DNA of 64,000 bases from assembly GCA_022843845.1 (NCBI GenBank), contig JALHMW010000005.1:124001-188000 (forward strand), in the 5' to 3' direction. Below are positions 1 to 6,891 of this stretch, piece by piece (position 1 is the first letter of the stretch; every line of letters begins with the position of its first letter). Below the pieces are notes generated by a model. It did no database searches. It saw nothing but the letters and a program-made list of their open reading frames with translations, and had not been told where the DNA came from. The position numbers and the translations under genes are program-made. Origin of the DNA: Archangium sp. Lineage in GTDB: Bacteria; Myxococcota; Myxococcia; Myxococcales; Myxococcaceae.

Positions 1-542
1 TCTTCGCCGGCCTGCTCGGCGCGACCGTCGTCAGCCGGGAAGACGCGCAGCGAACCGCCGAGGCCGTGCTCACGCTCCCGGTCAGCCGCTGGCAGGTGTT
101 GTTGGGGAAGGGCCTGACGGTCGCGTCGCTCCTCGCGGCCTTTCACGTGGTGCTCCTGCTGGTGACCGTCGCGACGCTGGTGAGCGTGGTGCCGGGCGAG
201 CGCCAGCTCGAGCTGGTGGCGGCGATGTACGCGGGCGCTGCGCTGCTGGGGCTGTGCTTCGCTGCGCTCGGGTTCGCCATCGCGACGATCGTCTCGCAGG
301 CCCGCGCGGCCCCCAACCTGAGCCTCGGCCTGGTGCTCGGCGTGTATCTGCTCGGCGTGGTGGCGAAGCTCTCACCGAAGGCCGAGGGGCTGGCGTCGAT
401 CTCTCCGTTCGCGCTGGTGGAGCCGTCGGAGATCGTGAAGCACGGCGGGCTGCGCCTTCACGCCCTCTGGCTCCCGCTCATCGCCCTGGCCGCCTCGACC
501 GCGGCCATCGCCTGGTACGAACGCCGCGACGTGCGCGCATGA
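1..542 (+). CDS. ABC-2 type transporter permease, 3' part
   Basis: The gene enters from the left edge; the first full codon is at 3 and about 179 residues are visible. The sequence begins in a cytoplasmic stretch (SREDAQRTAEAVLTLPVSRW), the usual ABC-2 permease region before a membrane pair. It then has roughly four hydrophobic segments (about residues 35-60, 75-100, 105-120 and 155-172) and ends in a short basic tail. Such permeases form the membrane half of ABC exporters or of natural-product efflux pumps; the ATPase would lie to the left. Its stop overlaps the start of the TetR gene (ATGA), so the two are probably co-translated. The family call is solid, but the substrate cannot be read from the sequence. 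Confidence 0.8.
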   Translation, partial: FAGLLGATVVSREDAQRTAEAVLTLPVSRWQVLLGKGLTVASLLAAFHVVLLLVTVATLVSVVPGERQLELVAAMYAGAALLGLCFAALGFAIATIVSQARAAPNLSLGLVLGVYLLGVVAKLSPKAEGLASISPFALVEPSEIVKHGGLRLHALWLPLIALAASTAAIAWYERRDVRA

Positions 543-1147
543 GTGACGCCGAGCCCACTGCCAGAGAGCGCATCCTCGCGGCCGCGCTCGAGGAGTTCGC
601 GACCCGCGGCTACGAGGCTGCGTCGACGAACGCCATCGCCGCGAAGGCAAAGGTGGCCAAGGGGCTCGTGTTTCACCACTTCGGCTCGAAGGAGCAGCTG
701 CTCGAGGTGCTCTTCGAGCGGGAAGTGAATCGACTGATCGAACTCGTCTTCGCCATGGAGGGCCCGATGTCGTCCGATCTCTTCGAGCGCCTGCATCAGC
801 TCTCGATGCGGAAGATCGAGCTCACCAGACAACACCCCCTCACCAGCGACTTCATCCTGGTGGCGATCACCGAGGCACCACCAGCGCTCAAGGTGAAGCT
901 CGCCCAGCGGCAAGCCCAGTTCATGAAGACGACGTGGCCGCGCGTGCTGGAAGGGCTCGACGCCTCGAGGCTCGCGCCGGGCGTCACCCTGATGGACGCA
1001 GTCGAGACCCTCACGATGATGTCAGAGGGCCTCGAGAAGCAGCTGTCGGCGCTGATGAAGGCCAGACAGCTGTCGATGGTCGAGATCGCGGCGCACGCGT
1101 GGAAACACTTCGAGCGGCTCCGCGACGGCCTGTACCGGAAAGGGTGA
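539..1147 (+). CDS. TetR/AcrR family transcriptional regulator
   Basis: The protein has 202 residues, normal for TetR. Residues 8-56 form the helix-turn-helix: TARERILAAALEEFATRGYE, then a recognition region ending in GLVFHHFGSKEQLLEVLF, which matches the YYHFxSKexLl signature. The C-terminal ligand/dimer domain is divergent, as usual in the family. The ATG at 539 overlaps the stop of the ABC permease gene. The longer frame opening upstream has no domain content and is antisense-like noise. The overlap suggests the regulator controls, and is made with, the exporter. The ligand is unknown. Confidence 0.9.
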   Translation: MSDAEPTARERILAAALEEFATRGYEAASTNAIAAKAKVAKGLVFHHFGSKEQLLEVLFEREVNRLIELVFAMEGPMSSDLFERLHQLSMRKIELTRQHPLTSDFILVAITEAPPALKVKLAQRQAQFMKTTWPRVLEGLDASRLAPGVTLMDAVETLTMMSEGLEKQLSALMKARQLSMVEIAAHAWKHFERLRDGLYRKG

Positions 1148-1153
1148 CGCTCT

Positions 1154-1609
1154 CTAGAACGGCGCGTCGTCGTCGCTCGGCGGCGGAATGTGCCCGTCGT
1201 CCGGCATGTCGCCACCACCGCCACCACCCTGGCGCGACATCTCGGCCTCGATGGCCGCCAGCAGCACGCGCTCCTTGTCGTGCCACCGCGCCTTGCCGGG
1301 GTCGCCGAGCGTGCGGCGGCAGCCGTTCGCGTAGAACTCGAGATCCTGCATCGAGCCACCGACGATCGGCATGCCCTTGGAGCGGCCGTACGGCGGGAAC
1401 ACCATGCCGTCGCCACCACCCGACGCGCGCGGAGCGGCCGCGGGCGCAGCACGTCGCGGTGCGGCCGCATCAGCGCGGCCTTCGATGCGCAGGTCGCCCA
1501 GGCTCAAGGCAAAGCCGTCGCCATTTTTCGTCGCCGTGCCCACGCGCACGTTCTCCACCGAACCATCGGACCGCGTCACCGCTACCGTCACCGGAAAGGT
1601 CTCGCTCAT
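1154..1609 (-). CDS. small conserved hypothetical, possible DUF3820-like tail
   Basis: A 151-residue soluble protein with a clear ATG. Residues 1-44 look like a small beta-rich domain (KNGDGFALSLGDLRIEG). Residues 45-70 are an Ala/Pro linker. Residues 72-124 contain YGRSKGMPIVGGSMQDLEFY followed by an acidic/basic helix, reminiscent of the short fGkykGxpl module of DUF3820 and some exonuclease C-termini. The end is a Gly-rich acidic tail (six Gly, then DDD). The DUF3820 link is a pattern impression, not a verified hit. It lies 42 bases downstream of the zinc-ribbon gene on the same strand and ends 6 bases from the convergent TetR gene. Confidence 0.65.
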   Translation of the reverse strand: MSETFPVTVAVTRSDGSVENVRVGTATKNGDGFALSLGDLRIEGRADAAAPRRAAPAAAPRASGGGDGMVFPPYGRSKGMPIVGGSMQDLEFYANGCRRTLGDPGKARWHDKERVLLAAIEAEMSRQGGGGGGDMPDDGHIPPPSDDDAPF

Positions 1610-1651
1610 GCGTCGGCCTTCACCACGCCGTCACGCATCCTGTCCAGCGCC

Positions 1652-1882
1652 TCACGCGTCGTGCAGCGTCTCGCTCTTCCCGCAGATGGGGCACCGCGGC
1701 TTGTACAGGGTCACCTGCCCCTGCCACCCACATGAGCACACGACGCGGCGCCTCTGGTTCTTCTCGACCGGAGCCGCGGTGAACAGCCGTTTCAGGACGA
1801 GGATCACCACGACCACCGCGATCGCGAAGGCCACCGACTTCCACCCGCCGACTTTCGCCAGCACTGTATTCAGCTCGTCCAT
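1652..1882 (-). CDS. small membrane protein with C-terminal zinc ribbon
   Basis: A 76-residue protein. One transmembrane helix is at about residues 15-31 (AFAIAVVVVILVLKRLF). A basic stretch (KNQRRR) follows, then a zinc-ribbon pattern with Cys49, Cys51, Cys64 and Cys67 (CSCGWQG ... KPRCPICG). The ATG at 1882 is chosen because the hydrophobic helix follows directly; the longer upstream frame runs through the receiver gene on the other strand. The ribbon probably faces the cytoplasm and may bind a partner or nucleic acid; the role is unknown. Its start nearly coincides with the possible upstream start of the divergent receiver gene. Confidence 0.7.
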   Translation of the reverse strand: MDELNTVLAKVGGWKSVAFAIAVVVVILVLKRLFTAAPVEKNQRRRVVCSCGWQGQVTLYKPRCPICGKSETLHDA

Positions 1883-1931
1883 GCCGGTGATTCTCGACCG
1901 GCGGCGAGCGAAGCGCGAGACTTCCCTTCGC

Positions 1932-2678
1932 GTGGTCCCCAACTCCGTCCTGCTCATCGACGACGAGCCCATCGTGCTCGACGTCTTGAAGATCGCTCTC
2001 GAGAAGAAGGCCTTCGCCGTGGTGACGGCCGGCCGCATCGTCGACGCGCTCAAGCTCCTCGACACCCAGCGCTTCGGCGCGTTGCTCGTCGACAAGAACC
2101 TGCCCGACGGTAGCGGCCTCGACGTCATTCGCGCCGCGCGCAGCCGCCAGCCGTTCTGCGCCTGCATGATGATGACGGGCTACCCGAACGTCACCTCCAT
2201 CCTCGAGGCGCTGCGCCTCGGCGCCGTCGACTACCTCGAGAAGCCCTTCCCCCAGATGTCGCTGGTGCAGGAGAAGATCCGCGCGGCCATCGAGAACCAG
2301 CGCATCCTCCAGGAGCGCGAGGCCCTCATCTTCAAGCTCCAGGAGCTGCAGAAGGCTGGCAACGGCGTCTTCGAGCGCGACACCGAGGTGGCGATGCTCC
2401 AGCAGGCTCTCGAGCTCGCCCAGGAAGAGAAGCAGTACCTCACCTCGAAGTACCAGCTCGAGGTGACCGAGTGGCAAGACCGCCTCAACTCCATCAAGAA
2501 CCGTCATCTGCACGCCGTGCAGGCCATGCGCGCCTCCTCAGCCGCGCTGGCCAACGTGCTCGAAGGCCACAAGGTCGCGGCCGAGATCGAGCGGGAATTG
2601 CGAGAAGCCCGTCGGCTGCTGTCGGCGACGGTGGACGAGGGCAGCAACCCTCCAGGTGCCTTGCCACGCATCGTGTAG
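1932..2678 (+). CDS. response regulator: receiver domain plus long coiled coil
   Basis: Residues 5-120 form a CheY-like receiver with the acidic pair Asp10-Asp11, phospho-acceptor Asp54 (ALLVDKNLPDG), Thr82 and Lys104 (EKPFP). Residues 120-235 are strongly helical and charged, a probable coiled coil used for dimerisation or partner binding. No DNA-binding or enzymatic output domain is visible. I chose the GTG at 1932 because the receiver begins at once (NSVLLIDDEP); an in-frame ATG at 1881 would add 17 Arg-rich residues. No kinase gene is adjacent, so its partner is unknown. Confidence 0.85.
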   Translation: MVPNSVLLIDDEPIVLDVLKIALEKKAFAVVTAGRIVDALKLLDTQRFGALLVDKNLPDGSGLDVIRAARSRQPFCACMMMTGYPNVTSILEALRLGAVDYLEKPFPQMSLVQEKIRAAIENQRILQEREALIFKLQELQKAGNGVFERDTEVAMLQQALELAQEEKQYLTSKYQLEVTEWQDRLNSIKNRHLHAVQAMRASSAALANVLEGHKVAAEIERELREARRLLSATVDEGSNPPGALPRIV

Positions 2679-2763
2679 GGCCTCTGGCGATGCCCTTTCA
2701 TTTCGGCGGGAAGCACAGGGGGATGCGCGGCGTTGGGGCCTTGAGTACATTTCAGGCAAGACC

Positions 2764-3252
2764 ATGAGCGTTCGCCTCACCCAACCCCGCAGTGACTGCT
2801 TGATGGTCGAGCGGGGACGCGCCTGGGGCCGCTTCGGCGCCGCCGCAGCGGGCGTGCTGCTGGTGTCGACGGTGCTGGCGCTGGTCAATCTCGCCACCGG
2901 GCCCGGGCTGCTCCTCATCGCGCTGTCGGCGAGCGTCATCTCGGTGCTGGCGGTCGTCATGGCGCGCGCCGCGAAGGTCGCGACGTGGACGCTCGTGCGC
3001 ACCCAGGGACGATTGCTGGTCGACGGCGAGCCGCTCGAGCTCGCGCGCGTCGAGCTGCGCGTGGCGCAGATGCCGATCACCAAGGTGCCGACCGGCTACA
3101 CGCTGTCGCTGTGGCTGATGTCGACCGCCGGCCCCATCGACATTCCGCTCGGCACGTACCGCACGTTGATCGAGGCCTCGGGCGTGTCAGGATTGGTGGA
3201 AGATTTCGTGCAGCGGGCGAACGTGAAGCAGCCCGGGCATACCGGCGCCTGA
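2764..3252 (+). CDS. hypothetical membrane protein with two TM helices
   Basis: 162 residues. Two hydrophobic segments (about 24-44 and 46-68) sit close together as a hairpin. A soluble C-terminal domain of about 90 residues follows, beginning WTLVRTQGRLLVDGEPLELA and rich in beta-type sequence. The architecture resembles bacterial proteins with a TM hairpin and a PH-like domain, and the gene at 18837-19487 has the same layout; both comparisons are structural impressions only. The ATG at 2764 is preferred over the upstream one because it sits directly before the membrane region. Convergent with the kinase gene, 19 bases away. Confidence 0.7.
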   Translation: MSVRLTQPRSDCLMVERGRAWGRFGAAAAGVLLVSTVLALVNLATGPGLLLIALSASVISVLAVVMARAAKVATWTLVRTQGRLLVDGEPLELARVELRVAQMPITKVPTGYTLSLWLMSTAGPIDIPLGTYRTLIEASGVSGLVEDFVQRANVKQPGHTGA

Positions 3253-3271
3253 ACAGTTGAAACGCTGAACG

Positions 3272-4642
3272 TCACCGCACGAAGACGAGCACCCTCGTTC
3301 CGAAGAGGCGGTCGAGCAGCGTGCGTCGGCTCGCGCTGAATCGCGCCACCGAGCCCATCACACTGACTGCCGTCGTCATCAGCAGGCTCGCCAACACCAG
3401 CGCCTGCCCACTGCTGGACCAGCTGCCGTAGAGGGCCGCGAGCGCCAGGCCTCCGAACACCAGCCACAGGTGCTGGACGACGCCTCGGGAGAAGATGCGA
3501 ACGGCCGAGCGCTCCTCACCGTCGGGCCCCGCGAGCACCAGCCGCATCATCCACAGGCCGGGCGTCGCTCGCACCGTGAGCGCCCCCGCCAGCAACCAGG
3601 CCAGCAGCACCCCGAACGCGAGCGCGACGCGGGGCACCAGCCCGATGCCCAACGGCGCGGCGCCGAGGAGCGCACCGACGAAGACCGAGGTGTCGATGCC
3701 CCACGCCATCGCCCGCGGCAGCGCGCCCGCGTCGATGACGGGCTTCGGGCTCGCCGCTTCGAGCGCCTCGAGGAGCTCGTCGTAGTTCTGGTAGCGCTTG
3801 CTGCGATCGCGCTCGAGGCAGCGATCGATCACCTCGGCGAAGGCGGCGGGCACGGCGCCCCGGCGCGGCACGAGCGGCGGCGGTGGCGGCCCCTGATGAA
3901 ACCTCTGGAGCTCCACCAGAGTGGAAGCGCTCGTCGGCGGAGCGCCGGTCATCACCTCGAGGAAGGTCGCGCCCAGCGCGTAGATGTCGCTGCGCACGTC
4001 GAGCACGTCGCCAGCGGCCTGCTCTGGAGACATGTACGGCGGGCTGCCCATCACCGAGCCGACCTGGGTCAATGTCGGCAACGCAGGGTTCACAGCCATC
4101 GCGGGCAGCGTGACGGCTTCTCGTGACATCACCGGCGCCGCGAGCCCGAAGTCGGCGAGGTGCGCTTCGCCGAACCGATCGAGCAGCACGTTGTCGGGCT
4201 TGATGTCGCGGTGAATCAGCCCCTGGCGCGCCGCTTCTTTCAGGCCGTGGGCGAGCGCGACGAAGTACCGGTGCGCCGTCTTCCAGTCGATGGGCCCCTG
4301 TCGGCGCTGCTCCGTCAGCGAGCCGCCCTCGACGAGCTCCATCACCATGAAGAGCGTGTCGCCCTCCTGCCCGACGTAGAAGACCTGCACCACGTTGGCG
4401 TGAATGATCTGCGCCTGCGCGCGCGCCTCGCGGACGAAGCGGGCGACGAACGACGGCTCGAGCGCGTACTCGGGGCGAATCACCTTCACCGCCACCGGGC
4501 GCTGCAGCGACAAATCGAAGCCCAGGTACACCCGGCCCATGCCGCCTTCGGCGAGGCCCTTGTCGAGCCGAAAGTGGTGCAGCGAGCGGCCGGAGTGCGA
4601 AGGCAATGCCGTCATCGGTTCAGCGGTGGACACGTCGCGCAT
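3272..4642 (-). CDS. Ser/Thr protein kinase with RDD-type membrane domain
   Basis: 456 residues. A complete Hanks-type kinase domain spans about 24-290: glycine loop GLAEGGMGRVYLG, catalytic Lys53 (VAVKVI), HRD at 144-146, Asn151, DFG at 164-166 and SPEQ. An inserted loop after the DFG (about 171-197) is rich in Ala, Val and Thr and may be the activation segment. Residues 305-456 form a membrane domain starting with PRAMAWGIDTSVF and ending RTLLDRLFGTRVLVF, matching the RDD family. The start at 4642 avoids overlap with the divergent acyltransferase gene. Such kinases are abundant in myxobacteria; the substrate is unknown. A PP2C phosphatase that could oppose it lies at 56188, far away. Confidence 0.92.
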   Translation of the reverse strand: MRDVSTAEPMTALPSHSGRSLHHFRLDKGLAEGGMGRVYLGFDLSLQRPVAVKVIRPEYALEPSFVARFVREARAQAQIIHANVVQVFYVGQEGDTLFMVMELVEGGSLTEQRRQGPIDWKTAHRYFVALAHGLKEAARQGLIHRDIKPDNVLLDRFGEAHLADFGLAAPVMSREAVTLPAMAVNPALPTLTQVGSVMGSPPYMSPEQAAGDVLDVRSDIYALGATFLEVMTGAPPTSASTLVELQRFHQGPPPPPLVPRRGAVPAAFAEVIDRCLERDRSKRYQNYDELLEALEAASPKPVIDAGALPRAMAWGIDTSVFVGALLGAAPLGIGLVPRVALAFGVLLAWLLAGALTVRATPGLWMMRLVLAGPDGEERSAVRIFSRGVVQHLWLVFGGLALAALYGSWSSSGQALVLASLLMTTAVSVMGSVARFSASRRTLLDRLFGTRVLVFVR

Positions 4643-4716
4643 TCCAGCACGCCCGGGATCCAACGCTCCTTTCGCGCCCCATACGGAAACGCCACCGGCG
4701 CGGATTTGAAGGGAGA

Positions 4717-4738
4717 AGCCCGGCGCGCGGGCTACAGT
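4717..4738 (+). promoter_or_regulatory. inverted repeat next to a possible -10 box upstream of the acyltransferase
   Basis: Perfect 6-base arms AGCCCG / CGGGCT with a 5-base GC centre at 4717-4733. They run straight into TACAGT (4733-4738), a fair -10 match 8 bases before the ATG at 4746. No convincing -35 box is seen. It could be an operator or a 5' hairpin. Confidence 0.3.
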
Positions 4739-4745
4739 TACCCAC

Positions 4746-5564
4746 ATGGCGCGAGATGAAGCAGTGAAGGATCTGGTGAATCGCCTCGAGCTCCCCTTCA
4801 ACGCGTTCGGGATCGATCCCTACGGCGTCTCGAAGAAGCACCTCACGACGAGCTTCTCGATCCTCGGCTGGCTGTACCGGAAGTACTTCCGCGTGCGCGC
4901 GGTGGGCATCGAGCACGTGCCGAAGCGCGGCCGCGCGATGCTCGTCGGCAACCACTCGGGTGGCTACGCGCTCGACGGCGCGCTGGTGCTTGCCTCGATG
5001 ATGCTCGAGATGGAGCCGCCCCGCCTCGCGCAGGGCATGGCCGAGCGCTTCATCAACCAGCTGCCCATCGGGAGCCTCTGGTCCAGCCGCACCGGCCAGC
5101 TCACCGGCCTGCCGGAACACGCGGAGCGGCTCCTCGAAGACGATCGCCTGCTCATGGTGTTCCCCGAGGGCGCGAAGGGCACCGCCAAGCTCTACAAGGA
5201 GCGCTACTCGCTGGTCGACTTCGGCACCGGCTTCATCCGGCTCGCGCTCAAGACGAAGACGCCGATCGTCCCCCTGGGTTTCGTCGGCGGTGGCGACGCG
5301 GTGCCGACGGTGCACAACAGCTACGCGCTCGGAAAGCTGCTGGGCGTGCCGTACGTGCCGGTGACGCCGTATGGGCTCGCGCTCCCGCTGCCGGCCTCGT
5401 GCGAGGTGCACTACGGCGAGCCGATGCGCTTCGAGGGCTCGGGGAACGAAGACGACACCATCATCAAGGGCTACGTCGAGCAGGTGAAGACGCGCATTGG
5501 TCAGCTCGTCGAGGCGGCCAGGGACTCGCGGCGCTCACACCGGAACGACGGAGGCGCCCGATGA
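4746..5564 (+). CDS. PlsC-like lysophospholipid acyltransferase
   Basis: 272 residues. Motif I is VGNHSGGYALDGAL (His70, Asp77), the longer-spaced version seen in one branch of the PlsC/LPLAT superfamily rather than the classical HxxxxD. Motif III is FPEGAKG (139-145), replacing FPEGTR. No strong N-terminal signal is seen; association with the inner membrane is expected. The family transfers acyl groups to lysophospholipid or related acceptors. The stop overlaps the start of the epimerase gene by four bases (ATGA), so the pair is translationally coupled and probably acts on one lipid pathway. Confidence 0.85.
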   Translation: MARDEAVKDLVNRLELPFNAFGIDPYGVSKKHLTTSFSILGWLYRKYFRVRAVGIEHVPKRGRAMLVGNHSGGYALDGALVLASMMLEMEPPRLAQGMAERFINQLPIGSLWSSRTGQLTGLPEHAERLLEDDRLLMVFPEGAKGTAKLYKERYSLVDFGTGFIRLALKTKTPIVPLGFVGGGDAVPTVHNSYALGKLLGVPYVPVTPYGLALPLPASCEVHYGEPMRFEGSGNEDDTIIKGYVEQVKTRIGQLVEAARDSRRSHRNDGGAR

Positions 5565-6481
5565 AGGTGTTGATCGCCGGCGTCTCGAGCGCGCTCGCTC
5601 GACAGGTCGCTATGCTGATGAAGAGCCGCGGCCACGAAGTCCTCGGCATGGACCGGCGGCCCTGGCGTGACGCACCAGAAGGCATCGAGGTGTTCGAGAC
5701 CGACCTGCGCAAACGCGCCGCCGAGGACATCTTCCGCACGCGCAGGCCCGAGTGCGTCATTCACATGGCCACCGTCAACGCGCTCACTGCTGGTGGCGAC
5801 GAGCGCGCCCGCATCAACGTCGGCGGCACTCGCGCGTTGTTCGAGCACAGCGTCGCGCACGGCGTGAAGCACGTCGTCTTCGTCGGCCGCCACACGTACT
5901 ACGGGGCCAGCGCCGACTCTCCGCTGTACCACACCGAAGATGAGCCGCCGCACGGCATCGGGAGCTTCCCGGAGCTCGCCGATCTCGTCGCCGCCGATCT
6001 CTTCGCCGCCAACGCGCTGTGGCGAGAGCCGAAGCTGTGCACCAGCGTGCTGCGCCTCGTCTACACGCTGGGGCCCTCGCAGCAGGGCACGCTCGCCTCG
6101 TTCCTCAAGGGCAAGCGGGTGCCGCTGGTGATGGGCTACGACCCGCTGTTTCAGTTCATCTTCGAGTCCGACGCCGCGCGCGCGATCACCCTCGCCGCCG
6201 AGCAACGCGCGAAGGGCATCTTCAACGTCTGTGGGCCGAACCCCGTGCCGCTGAGCATGATCGTCCAGCAGACCGGCCGAACCACGATGATGGTGCCCGA
6301 GCCGTTGCTGCGGGCGCTGCTGGGCCGGTTCGGGTTCCCGAAGCTCCCGCCGGGCGCGCTGGAGCACATCAAGTTTCCCATCGTCGTCGACGGCCGCGCG
6401 TTCAAGAAGGCGACCGGCTTCACGCACGAGGTCGACGAGGTCGAGGCGCTCCAGCGGTACCGGTTGCTCACCGCGCGGTGA
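5561..6481 (+). CDS. NAD(P)-dependent epimerase/dehydratase-like (extended SDR)
   Basis: 306 residues with a Rossmann-type start (MKVLIAGVSSALARQVAMLM), an Asp at the end of beta-2 (GMDRRPW), and the extended-SDR landmarks CVIHMAT, NVGGTRALFE and KHVVFVGR. The GxxGxxG dinucleotide motif is degenerate (AGVSSALA), and I cannot find the usual YxxxK catalytic pair where it should follow the YYGAS segment. It may therefore bind cofactor weakly or act on a different substrate. It is coupled to the upstream acyltransferase, which suggests lipid or lipid-linked sugar modification. Confidence 0.8.
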   Translation: MKVLIAGVSSALARQVAMLMKSRGHEVLGMDRRPWRDAPEGIEVFETDLRKRAAEDIFRTRRPECVIHMATVNALTAGGDERARINVGGTRALFEHSVAHGVKHVVFVGRHTYYGASADSPLYHTEDEPPHGIGSFPELADLVAADLFAANALWREPKLCTSVLRLVYTLGPSQQGTLASFLKGKRVPLVMGYDPLFQFIFESDAARAITLAAEQRAKGIFNVCGPNPVPLSMIVQQTGRTTMMVPEPLLRALLGRFGFPKLPPGALEHIKFPIVVDGRAFKKATGFTHEVDEVEALQRYRLLTAR

Positions 6482-6483
6482 GG

Positions 6484-6891
6484 TTAGCGCTGGGGCTCAA
6501 GATTGATCTCCAACGCGACGCGCTCGCCGCGCCGCTCTCTGAGTCGCAGCAACTCGGCCGTCCAATCAACGATGAGGTCGGGCGCGTCCTGCAAGGAGCC
6601 TGTCCAGGTCCTCGACAGCCGTATCGGACCGTTCTCGAGCGATAGCGCGACCGCAACACGTTCCCCCTCGAAATCGAGTCGAAGGGTGACGTCAAAGCGA
6701 GTTGGTCGTTTACGAGTTCCGATGTCGTCGCGGTGGAAGAGCACCGTGGTCCAGACCGAAGTGTGCGCATCCATGAACTCCGGCAGGCGCGACATCAGAC
6801 GATCGACCATGGCTCCAAACTCGGCAGCACGAGGATTGAATTGATTCCTCGCGTAGTGAGCCTCGAAGCCTCCGGGGATCCTAGAAGGCAC
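6484..6891 (-). CDS. hypothetical protein downstream of the pseudo-ATPase gene
   Basis: 135 residues, GTG start directly after the TGA of the upstream gene, so probably co-translated. It is a mixed alpha/beta soluble protein without recognisable motifs; its middle (TRFDVTLRLDFEGERVAVAL) reads as a beta sheet. Codon use is visibly less GC-rich at third positions than its neighbours (for example AAT, CAA, TTT and GAT), which may mean recent acquisition or low expression. Function unknown; the coupling suggests that it works with the 6892-8811 protein. Confidence 0.65.
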   Translation of the reverse strand: MPSRIPGGFEAHYARNQFNPRAAEFGAMVDRLMSRLPEFMDAHTSVWTTVLFHRDDIGTRKRPTRFDVTLRLDFEGERVAVALSLENGPIRLSRTWTGSLQDAPDLIVDWTAELLRLRERRGERVALEINLEPQR

